Assembly (NCBI GenBank): GCA_021234155.1
Contig: JAJEKV010000053.1
Coordinates: forward strand, 674,111-738,110
From: Isoetes taiwanensis
Taxonomy: Eukaryota; Streptophyta; Lycopodiopsida; Isoetales; Isoetaceae
DNA: 64,000 nt
Direction: 5' to 3'
The notes beneath the pieces are model-generated. The model saw only the letters and a list, made by a program, of their open reading frames with translations. It did not search any database and was not told the DNA's origin. Shown in pieces: positions 34,147-44,220 of this stretch (its first letter is position 1; each line of letters starts with the position of its first letter). A program made the translations under genes and the position numbers.

Positions 34147-36684
34147 ATAGAATAGAATAGAATAGAATAGGTTTTTAGCGTCCACGGAGACCAATTGGCC
34201 TATGGGACCCAAACAAAAAGAGAGCAGCAAGCATATTACTGACAAGATTAAAAAAACCCCAGCCAGAAGGTTTTTGGCGGAAAAACCTTAGCGATAATAA
34301 GCTGGCCGGCACATCTTGTACAATTGCATAGGGCTTCAAGACCGTCCCCCGGGGACACAAATGAGTCCGTGCATCCATAACCTCACGGAGGTATGACCCC
34401 ACAAACCCATCGATGCCATAGTCAATAAGCGTGATGCGGCTGGCGGGCACTAGTAATCGAACATATATCGCTCTGGGATATGGGCAAATCTTTGAAGCAG
34501 ATCTAGAGGGCATGACATTCATCCTCAATCGCATACAGGTGGCAACACATCGCAAAGCCTTTGCTCTCGTGCTTCCCTTGAGCCCAATGCCCTATTTCAA
34601 TGCGGGGCGATGAGCCCGTCGCGCGAATGGAAGCTATAAGTCTGCTTCTTCATGGGTAGTTGGGTGTACAAATGCGGTGTGGGCCTCTTGTGAGCCTAGG
34701 ATGGAACTTGTGGCGATAGTGTGCCCGGCTTAACATGCGTCGAGCCTCTGCATCCCACGACTTGCGAAGGAAAGTAGCATCAAGGTATAGTTTAAGTGCC
34801 TCGCGATCTTTCTTTGTCACGACACGGGCGCATCTGTTTGCTTTTGCACACCCCGTGAGAACCGAGCTTGCTTGTCTTTCCAGCGAGGATTTTTAGGCGT
34901 TGGGGACCCATTGCGCGTGGCCAAAGCAAAAGGTGGGGCACAGCGTGTATCACCATAGCGACCACCTTTTGGAAGTAAGCGATATGGCGTTCTAATGCGG
35001 CCCGTTGAAGGGGTAGAAAGCTTTCTCTCGGAGTTGGATGCAGTGCGGAACTATGGACTTCACCCCGGGGGCTCGTGCCAGAAGGCCTTACGCACCTTTC
35101 GAGGTCATTCTAGGTGTTGAGGATATCAGGACCTCACATTCGCCCCATACAAAGGACCGGCTCAACCAAGGCCCGAAACAAATGTGACTGGTGACCCCGG
35201 GCATAACTACATAATGGGCATGGTTGTTACGCATGGCATATAGTGCTTTCCAACCCGCCGTGACCCAAGCGATAGTCGCGCATCCCAATGGGTGGTAGTG
35301 AGAACTCAATCCCCAAGTACTTGTAGGTCGAACCACCTCTACCTCTCTTGCCAGTGGTAAGTGAATGTGGGAAGCCTTGGTGGTATGATGCAACTAGCGA
35401 CACCCTAGTTTTGGCCAAGTTAACTTCGCATGCCCGGTGGGTTGGCAAAAAGTGTCAAGAGCATCCGGTGGCGTTGCATGTCCTCCGGAGTATAGGCCAT
35501 GAGGTTGACATCGTCGACATATATGAGTTCTTGGGTTGTGTGATGCATGAGATGTGCGCCCACACCTCCATGCTCACGAGAGCCAATCTTCAAGCGATCA
35601 ATGTATAGGCCAAAGAGTGTGGGGGAGGGCAACCGACGCCTCCAATGCTCTTGGTCACCGGTCTTGCTAATGTGATACGGGCACGGCATGCCTCGTCACG
35701 ACCTATATAATCGTGTGCAAGTCGAGGGGGTCCCGGCGGTATGAAAATCGTCCTATAACTGACTGTTGGAGTGCGTGTTAATGCCTTTGCAAAATCCGCG
35801 AAACAACGATGCGAGTTCTGCCCGTGATTCCGCTATCCTCAATCAATGTCTTGTTGGTGAAGATATGATCAATGGTGGAATGTCCGGGCGAAAACCTGCT
35901 GTAGGCACCTTTTATCCGTTTCCTCGCCCATATTGTCGGTTGCTTTGCTCAAGGATGCCGAGTAGCGGTTTGCAGAGAGAGCTGACCATAATAGTACGCG
36001 GTAGTTGGTCGGGCATTGAGAGTCCCCGCTTTATATATGGGCACTACTCTACTAGTGGTCCGTTGCGTGGGAAGCCTTCTGCGCAATGCTTTATTGAACA
36101 ATGCCGTGAGAGCAGGCACCGGTGGAGGCCCAGTCCATTTTAGAAATTCCTGCATGCCATCTAAATCTGCTGCCTTCCCATTAGCTAGACGCCAGGCCCA
36201 TGATGACATCCCTGCAGTGATAACCGAGCCATGCCTACCTGTGGAGGGACTGGTGCCCGAGCGAACGGGTCGCGGTGTTACAAAGTACTGCACCCATTGT
36301 TCGGGTGATGTTCTCGTGGTCGCGGGGCTTGCTCAAGACCCTTCTCCGAATGTCTGGGGTGCGGTCCGGGAGACCAAACATCTGACTTGCTGATGCTGCG
36401 AGGTATCACGGCCTTCTTGTTCTTGAGAAAGGAGCGTATTGATGACGGCCCGTGGGGGAGATGGGATCGATGACTTGCCGGAGTGTGCGTTTGAGCTCCC
36501 GGCACTCATCATCAAACCATCTGTTGTGGGGAAGGTGGTAGTGCACGAGGCTGCGCCGTGGCGGCCTCTCCCAAAGCATCTTTCTGCGGGTCGAAGCCGG
36601 GCGGTGGTCGGTGAACAGATTGTTCTTGAAGTGTGAGGAGTTCTGGCCAGTCCCGCCCGAGATCATGCTCAAGCGGTGGGCGGC
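34147..36684 (-). pseudogene. LINE-1 reverse transcriptase and C-terminus
   Basis: From 36672 downward come the linker (PHNRWFDDECRELKRTLRQ), then at 36293-35949 ANGKAADLDGMQ and TSRVVPIYKAG (RT block 1). At 35689-35420 come PTLFGLYIDRL and ELIYVDDVNLMAYTPEDM (catalytic YVDD). At about 35448-35250 come CEVNLAKTRV and YKYLGIEFSL, and a C-terminal frame at 34555-34175. Frame changes occur every 200-400 bp. It would prime cDNA at nicked target DNA. Confidence 0.85.
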
Positions 36685-36689
36685 ATAGG
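36685..36689. repeat. copia 2 target-site duplication, left
   Basis: ATAGG immediately precedes the LTR start TGAAACAAATT; identical to 41527-41531. Confidence 0.9.
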
Positions 36690-36953
36690 TGAAACAAATT
36701 GATCTCGGCCCGGCGATCTCCGACAGCCAAAGCGGCCGAGGCCCAAAGCGACGGTATGATATGCCAAATCACCGGTAGATCAAGCGGCCCCGTACCTCGG
36801 GACTTACGCCTATCCCGCTTACGGGCACTACCTTTATCCCCAAAGCCTATCATCTTTGCATGCATCGGCGTTGAGGTTTCCCCACGAGCGGTTCGATTCG
36901 ACCCTCCATCACGGGTCTAAGATATTGTGCCACGTCTGGTTTGCCTTCCTACA
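36690..36953 (-). repeat. copia 2 left (3') LTR
   Basis: In element orientation it starts TGTAGGAAGGC (36953) and ends at the complement of TGAAAC (36690). A polypurine tract, GAGGGGAGAT, lies just inside at 36954-36963. Confidence 0.9.
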
Positions 36954-36963
36954 ATCTCCCCTC
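36954..36963 (-). other. copia 2 polypurine tract
   Basis: It reads GAGGGGAGAT on the minus strand, directly abutting the 3' LTR, the plus-strand DNA primer site. Confidence 0.8.
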
Positions 36964-37234
36964 GGCTGCACAATTTAATACTCCTACTTGTTGTTTAGCC
37001 AAGTTCAATTTGGGCTCGGTTAATGCCTTTGTAAGCATGTATACACTTTGTTGCATGTCGTGGGAATGTGCCTTGCCGATTTCTCCCTTCTCAACTTCAT
37101 CTCTTACAAAGTGATGATGTATCTCTATGTGTTTGTTAAGGAATGGCCGGTGGGATTTTTGCTCATGGCAACTCCACTTTTGTTATCGCCAATAAAGTGC
37201 AGGTTGCATTCTTACTCGCACATCCTAATTCTTT

Positions 37235-38450
37235 TTAATTCTTGACCCACACAATTTTACGATGCTTTGCTAACACAATGCTACATATTCCGGCAAAACT
37301 TGACATTGACTTAGCTACACACTCTTGCTTTTTGCTGCGCCCAAAGAAATGGTCAGTATCCCGATTTTGCATATATATCCGGATGTGGATTTTTCTGTCA
37401 TCTATGTCTCCCCGGTCGACATCGGCATATCCAACTAGTCCGCTACCCTTACGTGTGAAGTGGATGCCATGATTCATTGTTCCCTTTAGATATCTCAAGA
37501 CTTCAGCAATTTTGCAACCCAATCTTTGTACTCACGGGTTATTGTTAAATCGCTAAGTAAATTCCGCGATAGGTGATATCAGGCCTAGTGCAATTTGCGG
37601 CATACAACAAAAGCCCAACTAATTCCGCGATAGGGTTTTCGTTTCATTTCCTTTTCTTCTTACGCTGATTTAGGACACATGTTCTTGCTAATTCTCATTC
37701 CGGGAAGCCATGGGAGTCTTTGCGGGGGTTACAATCACGCATCCCAAACCTATTGAGATCTTTTTTAATATAACGTTCTTCTTGAGTGAGGAATAGTTCC
37801 CCCTTCACTCTATCTCTTTGACCTCCATTCCCAATAATTTCTTGAGTTCTCCCAAATCGGTCATCACGGAACCTACTTTTTAGCAATGCCTTGCATTTAT
37901 CAAGCCAAGATCGTCATTGCTAACAATGACACAATCATCTACATATAATGCCATCAACAAGCATTTATTTTCCTCTTTCCACATATACAAGTTCCCTTAC
38001 GTTTTTAAGTTTTATAAACCCAATGGACGTAGAAATGTTCATACACAAGTACACCGCCTTGAGGCTTGCCTCAAACCATATATTGCCTTTTTTTCAATTT
38101 ACAAACCATATTAATGCCCCCTGTTCATACCCCTCTGCTGCTCCATAAATATTTCCTCTTCCAGGATCTCCATTCAGGGAAGGCGGTTTTGACATCCATG
38201 TGTTCCATATCCATGTTCCTTTGCACTGCTAGGGCCATCAATGCTCTTATGCTGGTTAACTTCACAATGGGTGAGAAAGTATCTTTGTAATCTACTCCCG
38301 CCTCCTGGTATACCCCTTTGCAACCAAGCGTGCCTTATATCTTTCAACGGATCCATCGCATTTCTCTTAATTTTAAAAAAGCCACTTGCTACCAACAATA
38401 TTTTTATTCTTTGGCTTTGTTACTAATTCATATGTACACAATCTGTTCAA
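37235..38450 (-). pseudogene. copia 2 reverse transcriptase and RNase H
   Basis: Reverse transcriptase: the start at about 38400-38180 carries KRNA and, after shifts, DVKTAFLNG-like pieces. LYVDDCVIVSND, the catalytic YVDD, lies at about 37900-37940. GELFLTQEERYIKK and LNRFGMRDCNP lie at 37886-37695. RNase H: 37522-37235 carries LRYLKGTMNHGIHF and GLVGYAD, then QECVAKS. Frames change several times. Confidence 0.85.
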
Positions 38451-39199
38451 AGGATTTGAGCTCACTTTTTATTGCTTCTTCCCACTTCTCAGCATCTGGT
38501 CCTGCCATTGCTTGCTCAACCGTCTTTGGCTCCACAACACATGATATTACTCTTGGCTTTGGGAACCCTCTTTTTTTGGCCATATTGTTCGGATGTCAAA
38601 GGCGGTTCGATGTTAAGCGGCTCTACTTCACTACGGCGACCACTGCGTTCTGCTTTGTGGAACTCTATCACCTTCTGCGGTTTCTTGCTTTCGGGATCCG
38701 CGGCTATGTCGGAGTGCGGCTTACGCATGTTCATCTTCCGGTGCACTATCGGCTTCCACGGCCTCATGCACCTCCTGATGCACATTTTCCGGTGTATGAG
38801 GTGCACTTTCGGTCTCCAAGACCTCATGCACTTCATCTGACTCAAGGTCAATTATCTCATCATCAATTGACAACTGTTGAGTTTGCTCATTCACATCCTT
38901 CTCTTGATCGGCTTATGGTCATCACCTTCAATGTAATCAATGGCACCCATTCTTCCTTTTCGAACTTGCCAAGATCTCTCTCGTGTTCTTGTACAATACC
39001 CCCTCATCAAATACTACATCCACAACTTGTATATCTTCCGGGAAACGAGGATCATGGATCTGTACCCATTAGTTTCCTCATCATATCCTACTAAAACGTG
39101 CACAAGCTCACGTCCGTCAAGTTTTCTCTGAGCTCTTGGGGATTAGCATGTATGCAAGGCATCCATAGACTTTCAATCTCCTTCAATTTGTTTTTGACC

Positions 39200-40067
39200 T
39201 GTCCATACTTCTTACGGCCAATACTCTCCATCAATCCCGCGATTGGCGGTTTGTTTTGTATATAACAAGCGGTACAATCGCTTCCCCAAAATGATTGACA
39301 AACACGCATGTTTCAACATGCATCTTTGCGCATTCATGATGGTTACCGTTTTTTTCGTTCTGCGACCCCATTTTGTTGCGGCGGTGTATCTACCGCGTGA
39401 GCGCCTTCTGATCCCGCGCGTCGACAAAATTTGACAAACTCTCCGACCTATATTCTCCTCCCAAATCTGTTCTTAAACACTTTATTTGCGAGGATGTTCC
39501 CGCTCTGCTTCCTTGACAAAAAGCTTAAAAGCACTAAACACTTCGTCCCTTGGACCTGAAAATAGCATTTAGTGCGTCGAGAAAAATCATCGATGAACGT
39601 GGCAAAGTAATGTTTGCCACCTAGGCTTTGCACCTGATAGGCCCACAAACGTCCAGAATGTACTAACTCTAACAATTTTTTGCCGCGCCTCCCCTTGTGT
39701 TTGAAGGGTAACCTACTCTGCTTGCCAAGCATACACGCCAGCATATTCCATGATTCTCATTTCCAAAATTCAAATCATTCAATAAATTGTGCCTTTTTGC
39801 AATCTTGATGCTATTGTAATTGACATGTGCTAATCTTAGATGCCAAATGCATATATCATCCATCAAGGACACTTTATTAATGGTCTGCAAGTCTAATTGA
39901 AATAAATTCCCATTCCTCGTTGCTTCAAATACTTTCACACCATTTTTGAAAAAACTACATCCACGCTTATGAAATAGTAACTCAACATCACTATCAACAA
40001 TGTTTGCAAGCGATACCAAATTAAAGAGCATCCCGGGGTGTACAATGCATCCGTGCGTGAGAAACAT
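39200..40067 (-). pseudogene. copia 2 integrase
   Basis: 40067-39669 carries the pre-integrase region with IWHLRLAHVNYNSIK (HHCC histidines). 39744-39448 carries GGKHYFATFIDDFSRRTK of the catalytic core. About 39430-39330 carries TPPQQNGVAER-like codons after frame changes. DDE residues are partly visible. In life it would join the cDNA to host DNA. Confidence 0.85.
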
Positions 40068-40360
40068 TGATCCTTAAGCATTAACTCTAGTTCTCCTTGT
40101 CCATAAATCTTACGCTTTCGGTTCCATTTCCCATCACGCACCACCCGGTGATGCCTTGCTAGATTCAACATTTTTTTAGCAATCCAGAGGTATTTACTAC
40201 GGAGACCTCAGCTCGAATCTAAAGTCAATGTATTAGTTCCACCAAATTTGGATTTACAAGCATTTACCAAAGCACGTTTGAGCTTAAACTTAAAATCGAT
40301 TCACTTACTTCTTGATGAAGGGCCCCAACAACCGATACCTCATCCTCCTTTTTCTCGGTT

Positions 40361-41240
40361 TCACCGCTTACACTTACCCCACTGTCGAAGATCGACCCGA
40401 CCTCGCCATCCACGACCTCTGGACCATTTTCCTCGGTTGGGACATTCGGCTTTTATGTGACCATATTCCTCACACCCGTAACATTGAAGGCTCCCCTTCC
40501 TCGGCCTCTTCCGGCCTCGTCCACGATCGCCGTTCACTGTATATAACGCCACCGGACGATCCTCTTCTTGCTCCTTCACTGCGGTCTTTGAACTTCTTCT
40601 CCAAGCTTCTCTTGTTCTAACTTCGGTTCGATAGCCTCTATGGCTTCATCAAAGCGTCTTTGCGGTCCGGCGTACTAATCTAGCGATATCCTTAGAAAAA
40701 ACTTTGAAAAAGCTCGAACAACAGTATTTACCTTAGGCTGTTCGAATATGCGGCTCCGGCACCTTCAAGATCATGGAAAAGAATCGAAATTTTTGAAACA
40801 ATTCTTGTACCTTATCTCCTTTCCGATGCTTTGGGGTTAAGTAATCTCATCTCCAGCCGTCAATTTCGCGAAGAGGTTTGCTCACGGAATCTTGCCAACA
40901 AATAGCTCCACATATCTGCTTCTTTGCCTTGCCTTGGATCTCGGCATTATATCTCCAGCGAGTTTTGCCATAATAATAGCCCGGCTCTTTCTTCTTTCTC
41001 CTCATCTGTAACTTCATCCTTGTCTTCCCCTTTGGTGGTCTCCCCTTTCTCGATTTCACCTTGTGACCTTGCCCTTTCCCTCTCCTCTTGGGATCAACCA
41101 CATCCCAAAGTTTGTCAATCTTCAAGGCTTGGTGATCTTGACCTTCCGGACTTGAAATCCAATCTCACCATCAAACACTTCACCGCCTTTTTTATATAGG
41201 TGAGTGCAAGTCACTCACCATTCTTCGATTCGATGTCGGC
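40361..41240 (-). pseudogene. copia 2 gag with CCHC knuckle
   Basis: The frame 40579-40361 carries LQCYGCEEYGHIKAECPN, an exact CX2CX4HX4C zinc knuckle, after an R/G-rich stretch. The frame 41125-40847 is basic and covers the N-terminal part of gag with shifts (KLWDV, then K/R-rich). The start codon near the primer-binding site is not clear. Confidence 0.8.
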
Positions 41241-41247
41241 TTTTGCT

Positions 41248-41259
41248 AGCTCGATACCA
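41248..41259 (-). other. copia 2 primer-binding site
   Basis: It reads TGGTATCGAGCT on the minus strand, matching initiator-Met tRNA. It is the same sequence as in copia 1, so both belong to one priming class. Confidence 0.85.
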
Positions 41260-41260
41260 C

Positions 41261-41526
41261 CGGAGCAAATTGATCTCGGCTACCCGGCGATCTCAAAGCG
41301 GCCAAGCGGCTTAGAGCCCAAGCGACCCGGTATGATATGCCAAATCCGCGGCCGATCAATCGGCAGTACCTCCGGACTTACGCCTATCCCGCCTACGGGC
41401 ACTACCTTTATCCCCAAAGCCTATCATCTTTGCATGCATCGGCGTTGAGGTTTCCCCACGAGCGGTTCAGTTCGACCCTCCATCCGGGTCTAAGATATTG
41501 TGCCCGCGTCGTGCTGCCTTCCTACA
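41261..41526 (-). repeat. copia 2 right (5') LTR
   Basis: Pair of 36690-36953. In element orientation it starts TGTAGGAAGGCAGC and ends near CTCCGG before the primer-binding site, where the other LTR has TTTCA. Differences are mainly indels. Confidence 0.9.
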
Positions 41527-41531
41527 ATAGG
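41527..41531. repeat. copia 2 target-site duplication, right
   Basis: ATAGG follows the terminal CA complement directly. The LINE-1 frame resumes at 41532. Confidence 0.9.
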
Positions 41532-42948
41532 TCCACCGCGCGATCGTAGTCCATCTTGCGGTAGGGTACCCGTGTTGAGGCGTGGGTGCAGGGGAGCCTC
41601 CCCAATCGGAGATGCATGAGCAGGGGGCGGTGGTCGAGTCTACTTCCTGCGTCGAGTGTCCGTCCCGATGGAAAAATGAGTGCGAGATCCGTTCCTCAAC
41701 CAGCGAGATAATCCACCACACTTTGGAGCCGCCCCTTGGTTCTCCTCCTCGTTTACAAGTGCAGCAGCTAGAAGACGGCCATTGTATCAACCCATTACAA
41801 ATAACCAGGTCAAAGATACTACCCAGCAATAACAACTGCCTGCCATAGCGCGAAATATGGCTGTCGTCTGATATCCTTGACCAAGCCACCTCTGCGGGGT
41901 TCAACTGCAAGACGTCCTCTGCCAGGGGCTCAAATTTTGGAACACCTTTCGGCTCTCGTGCGTGCATTAAAATTAAGCCAAGCAACATAACCATGCCCAA
42001 CTGTTTGTGCTGCTGTATGTCATCATATAGATCGACATAAGGCTCCAATCGATCCACATCTGAATGAGTGTTATAAAAGTTGCTCTCGGCATGTGGAAAG
42101 TAGCATGTTGCTATGAGGAGAGTGTTGCCACTGTCATGCTGCACGCGCACCCACAAGTAGCAATTGTACCTGTCTGTTTTGTGCAACGAGACTGAGTGCC
42201 TCAAGGTTGCACGGTAGTAGCAGGCAACCCCGCCATGCCCTCGCTTGCCTGTGCACTCATTGAACACCGAGAAATGCAGATAGCCTGGGAGGTCCGGTAG
42301 TCTGTGCCCTGCATGCTCCCATGTTTCCATGAGGAAAATGAGATCCATATCTGGTGCAATAGAGTTGAGACCCTCCGCCTTTACGCCGGGGAAGCCCCGA
42401 AGCGGTTCAAGACACCATCCGGAGGCAGTTCCTATTTGTTGGCATTCGATGTGGGCGTTGATGATCCGCCCAATTGCGGGGGAGCAGCAGCGCTGGAAAG
42501 GCAGCAATCGAGCGGGCGGGAGCATGAGGTGTAGTAGGGTATGCGGGCGGCGGCAGTTAGGAGTGGCGGCAGCGGACGCATTGCATCGGGTGACCTGGTA
42601 GGCCGACCGAAAAATGCTAAGCTTGCCTCCCCGAGGCCTCTGCGGCCCCTTCTCTACGCGTCCACACGCCCCGGACTTTCTTTGCCGGCGACTCCTGTTG
42701 CATCGGAGTGAGATCCTGGTCGGCATCACGCAGCAGTCCCTTCGCCTGTCTACTCGACGCCAGATGGCCTCCCACGTACTGCATGTCCGCCAATCGCGAA
42801 GGTGACAATGCGCGGCGATCAGGCGTTGGAGCCCCAAGGCGGCTCGCTCTAGCAATGTGTACCGCAATCGGAATGCCATCTCGAGATAGGATCTCATCCC
42901 AATGCTGGTGAGATCTTCTCCTCCCTCCGAGTCCACGCACCACCACAT
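41532..42948 (-). pseudogene. LINE-1 AP-type endonuclease
   Basis: In the long minus-strand frame, DLIFLMETWEHAG (metal-binding E) comes first. It is followed by GHGGVACYYR, then NTLLIATCYFPHAES and, after a shift, the GDFNAR block near 41960. A DHRPLL segment (the SDH motif, frame-shifted) lies at about 41640. The endonuclease nicks target DNA for reverse transcription. The region above about 42.5 kb in the same frame is probably not endonuclease. Confidence 0.82.
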
Positions 42949-43092
42949 TATGGCGCCGGGCAGCCCCGCCCCTGGCTGCTCACCGGTGGGGGCAACATTA
43001 GCCGCCCCAGCCAGGTGATGCTGTTGGCTGGAGTGTGGGGCTGCTCCGCGGCCGAGGGCGGTGTGGTGTGCGAGATGGAGGAGGTGGCGGTG

Positions 43093-43940
43093 TCAATGGG
43101 CCTGTTTGGCGACACAGTGAGGGGCTGTGGGGCACGGCGCTTGGTTGTCCACGTGTTGCGACCCTCTGGCCGCTCGAGTCGGGAGCCTAGCTCCTATTGG
43201 AATCTCGGGCCGGTTGGCCAACTCATTTGTGCAGTCTGCGGTGTTCATGGACCTTAGCATGGAGGTCACGCCCTTGCTGGGCAATGGTTGCTTTGAGCTC
43301 CTGAATCTCCTGATCTTGTGTCTCAGCCCTACTCTGCAGGGTTCTTAGCTCGCCCTAAGCGCTTCGGCGATGGCTCGGACGTTTTAGATCACGGTGGCAT
43401 ACCCTCGACTTCCTCCGACTTGAGGGGGAATAGTTGCCACCAGATCCTGCTCCAACACCCCGCTTTGTGCATGCCATAGTCTCCATGGTGGTGAGGAGGG
43501 AATCCACGCCGAGCTTCATAAGTCGGCAAGGCCCCTCTTATCCCTGCTTGCCTCTCAAAGTGGAGCCAAGCGAAGCCCGCCTTCTAACTCCATCGCGGGG
43601 TCTCCATGTCTGTAACACGTTGCCTTTCCGCTGCCAACTGTCTTTTGAGCACATGGGACGCTGAGGACTGTATCTCTGCTGTCAATCCTGCAATCCGGGT
43701 TCTGTTACTCTCGATCTGTTCCTCCAGCTGTTTCATTGCCCTCGTCTGCGCCTGTGTCGGGCTTGAGCAGCCTTCATCCATCTCCCGAGCCAATCTCGTA
43801 GATTGGGCCTTCGCCCGGGCTTCCCTCCTCATGGAAGAGGTTTCTCCCTTGTCTTTGTTATCTGACCAGGGCCAGATAACAAGGAAGGAAGAGAAGGCGA
43901 CAGATCCAGCGAATTTTGAGTGTTTTAGATTCTGGAACAC
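43093..43940 (-). pseudogene. LINE-1 ORF1-like coiled-coil region
   Basis: The frame 43940-43584 has a charged helix rich in A/R/E/Q (MKQLEEQIESNRTRIAGLTA) that looks like the trimeric coiled coil of LINE ORF1 proteins. A further helical piece lies near 43330-43280. Neither a nucleic-acid-binding motif nor a clear start was seen. It lies where ORF1 is expected, upstream of the endonuclease. Confidence 0.5.
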
Positions 43941-43962
43941 TCTATTGGCGCGCCATGGGTCG

Positions 43963-44220
43963 TCTTGGAGGCTAGAGAGACTTGTTAGGATGTAGAGAGA
44001 GAGCTTAGAGAGAGAGAAAGAAGGCTAGAGAGATAGAGCAGAGAGGAAGAAGGTAAGAGAAGGCTGGAGAGAGAAAGTGAGCTAAGCTAGGCTAGAGAGA
44101 TAGAGTAGAGAGGAGGAAGGTAAGAGAAGGCTAGAGAGAGAAAGTGAGCTAGGCGCTAGAGAGAGAAAGTGAATGAGCTAGGCGCTAGAGAGAGAAAGTG
44201 AGCTAGGCGCTAGAGAGAAA
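43963..44220. repeat. AG-rich minisatellite at LINE-1 5' end
   Basis: Repeats of GCTAGAGAGAGAAAGTGAGC with variants occur, period about 28-80. The same unit resumes at 47009-47048 beyond the LINE-2 insertion. It may be the tandem 5' UTR monomer of LINE-1. Confidence 0.75.
44211..44220. repeat. LINE-2 target-site duplication, left
   Basis: TAGAGAGAAA, also at 46999-47008. The site lies inside a repeat, so the exact length of the duplication is uncertain. Confidence 0.65.

Larger units (their letters stand above)
36690..41526 (-). mobile_element. Ty1/copia retrotransposon 2, complete structure
   Basis: It has a pair of LTRs of about 265 bp, a perfect 5-bp target duplication ATAGG, a tRNA-iMet primer-binding site and a polypurine tract, with the interior in copia order on the minus strand (gag knuckle, integrase, reverse transcriptase, RNase H). 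It is 4.84 kb long. The coding region is full of frame changes. It lies inside LINE-1, between its endonuclease and reverse transcriptase. Confidence 0.93.

Noticed and set aside
34141-34170. (AATAG)n as an independent microsatellite
   Set aside because: It sits exactly at the LINE-1 3' end, where short tandem tails are expected, so it is treated as part of the element.
38318-39094. 258-codon plus-strand frame
   Set aside because: It is antisense to the copia 2 reverse transcriptase and spacer, with no known domain; a shadow frame.
41467-42948. A 493-codon minus-strand frame as an intact gene
   Set aside because: It is LINE-1 endonuclease sequence running through frame changes and into the copia LTR. 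Catalytic blocks occur in more than one frame.
43015-43664. Plus-strand frames antisense to LINE-1 ORF1
   Set aside because: Open only because of the GC-rich composition of the LINE. No domain is recognised, and the minus-strand coiled coil is the better reading.
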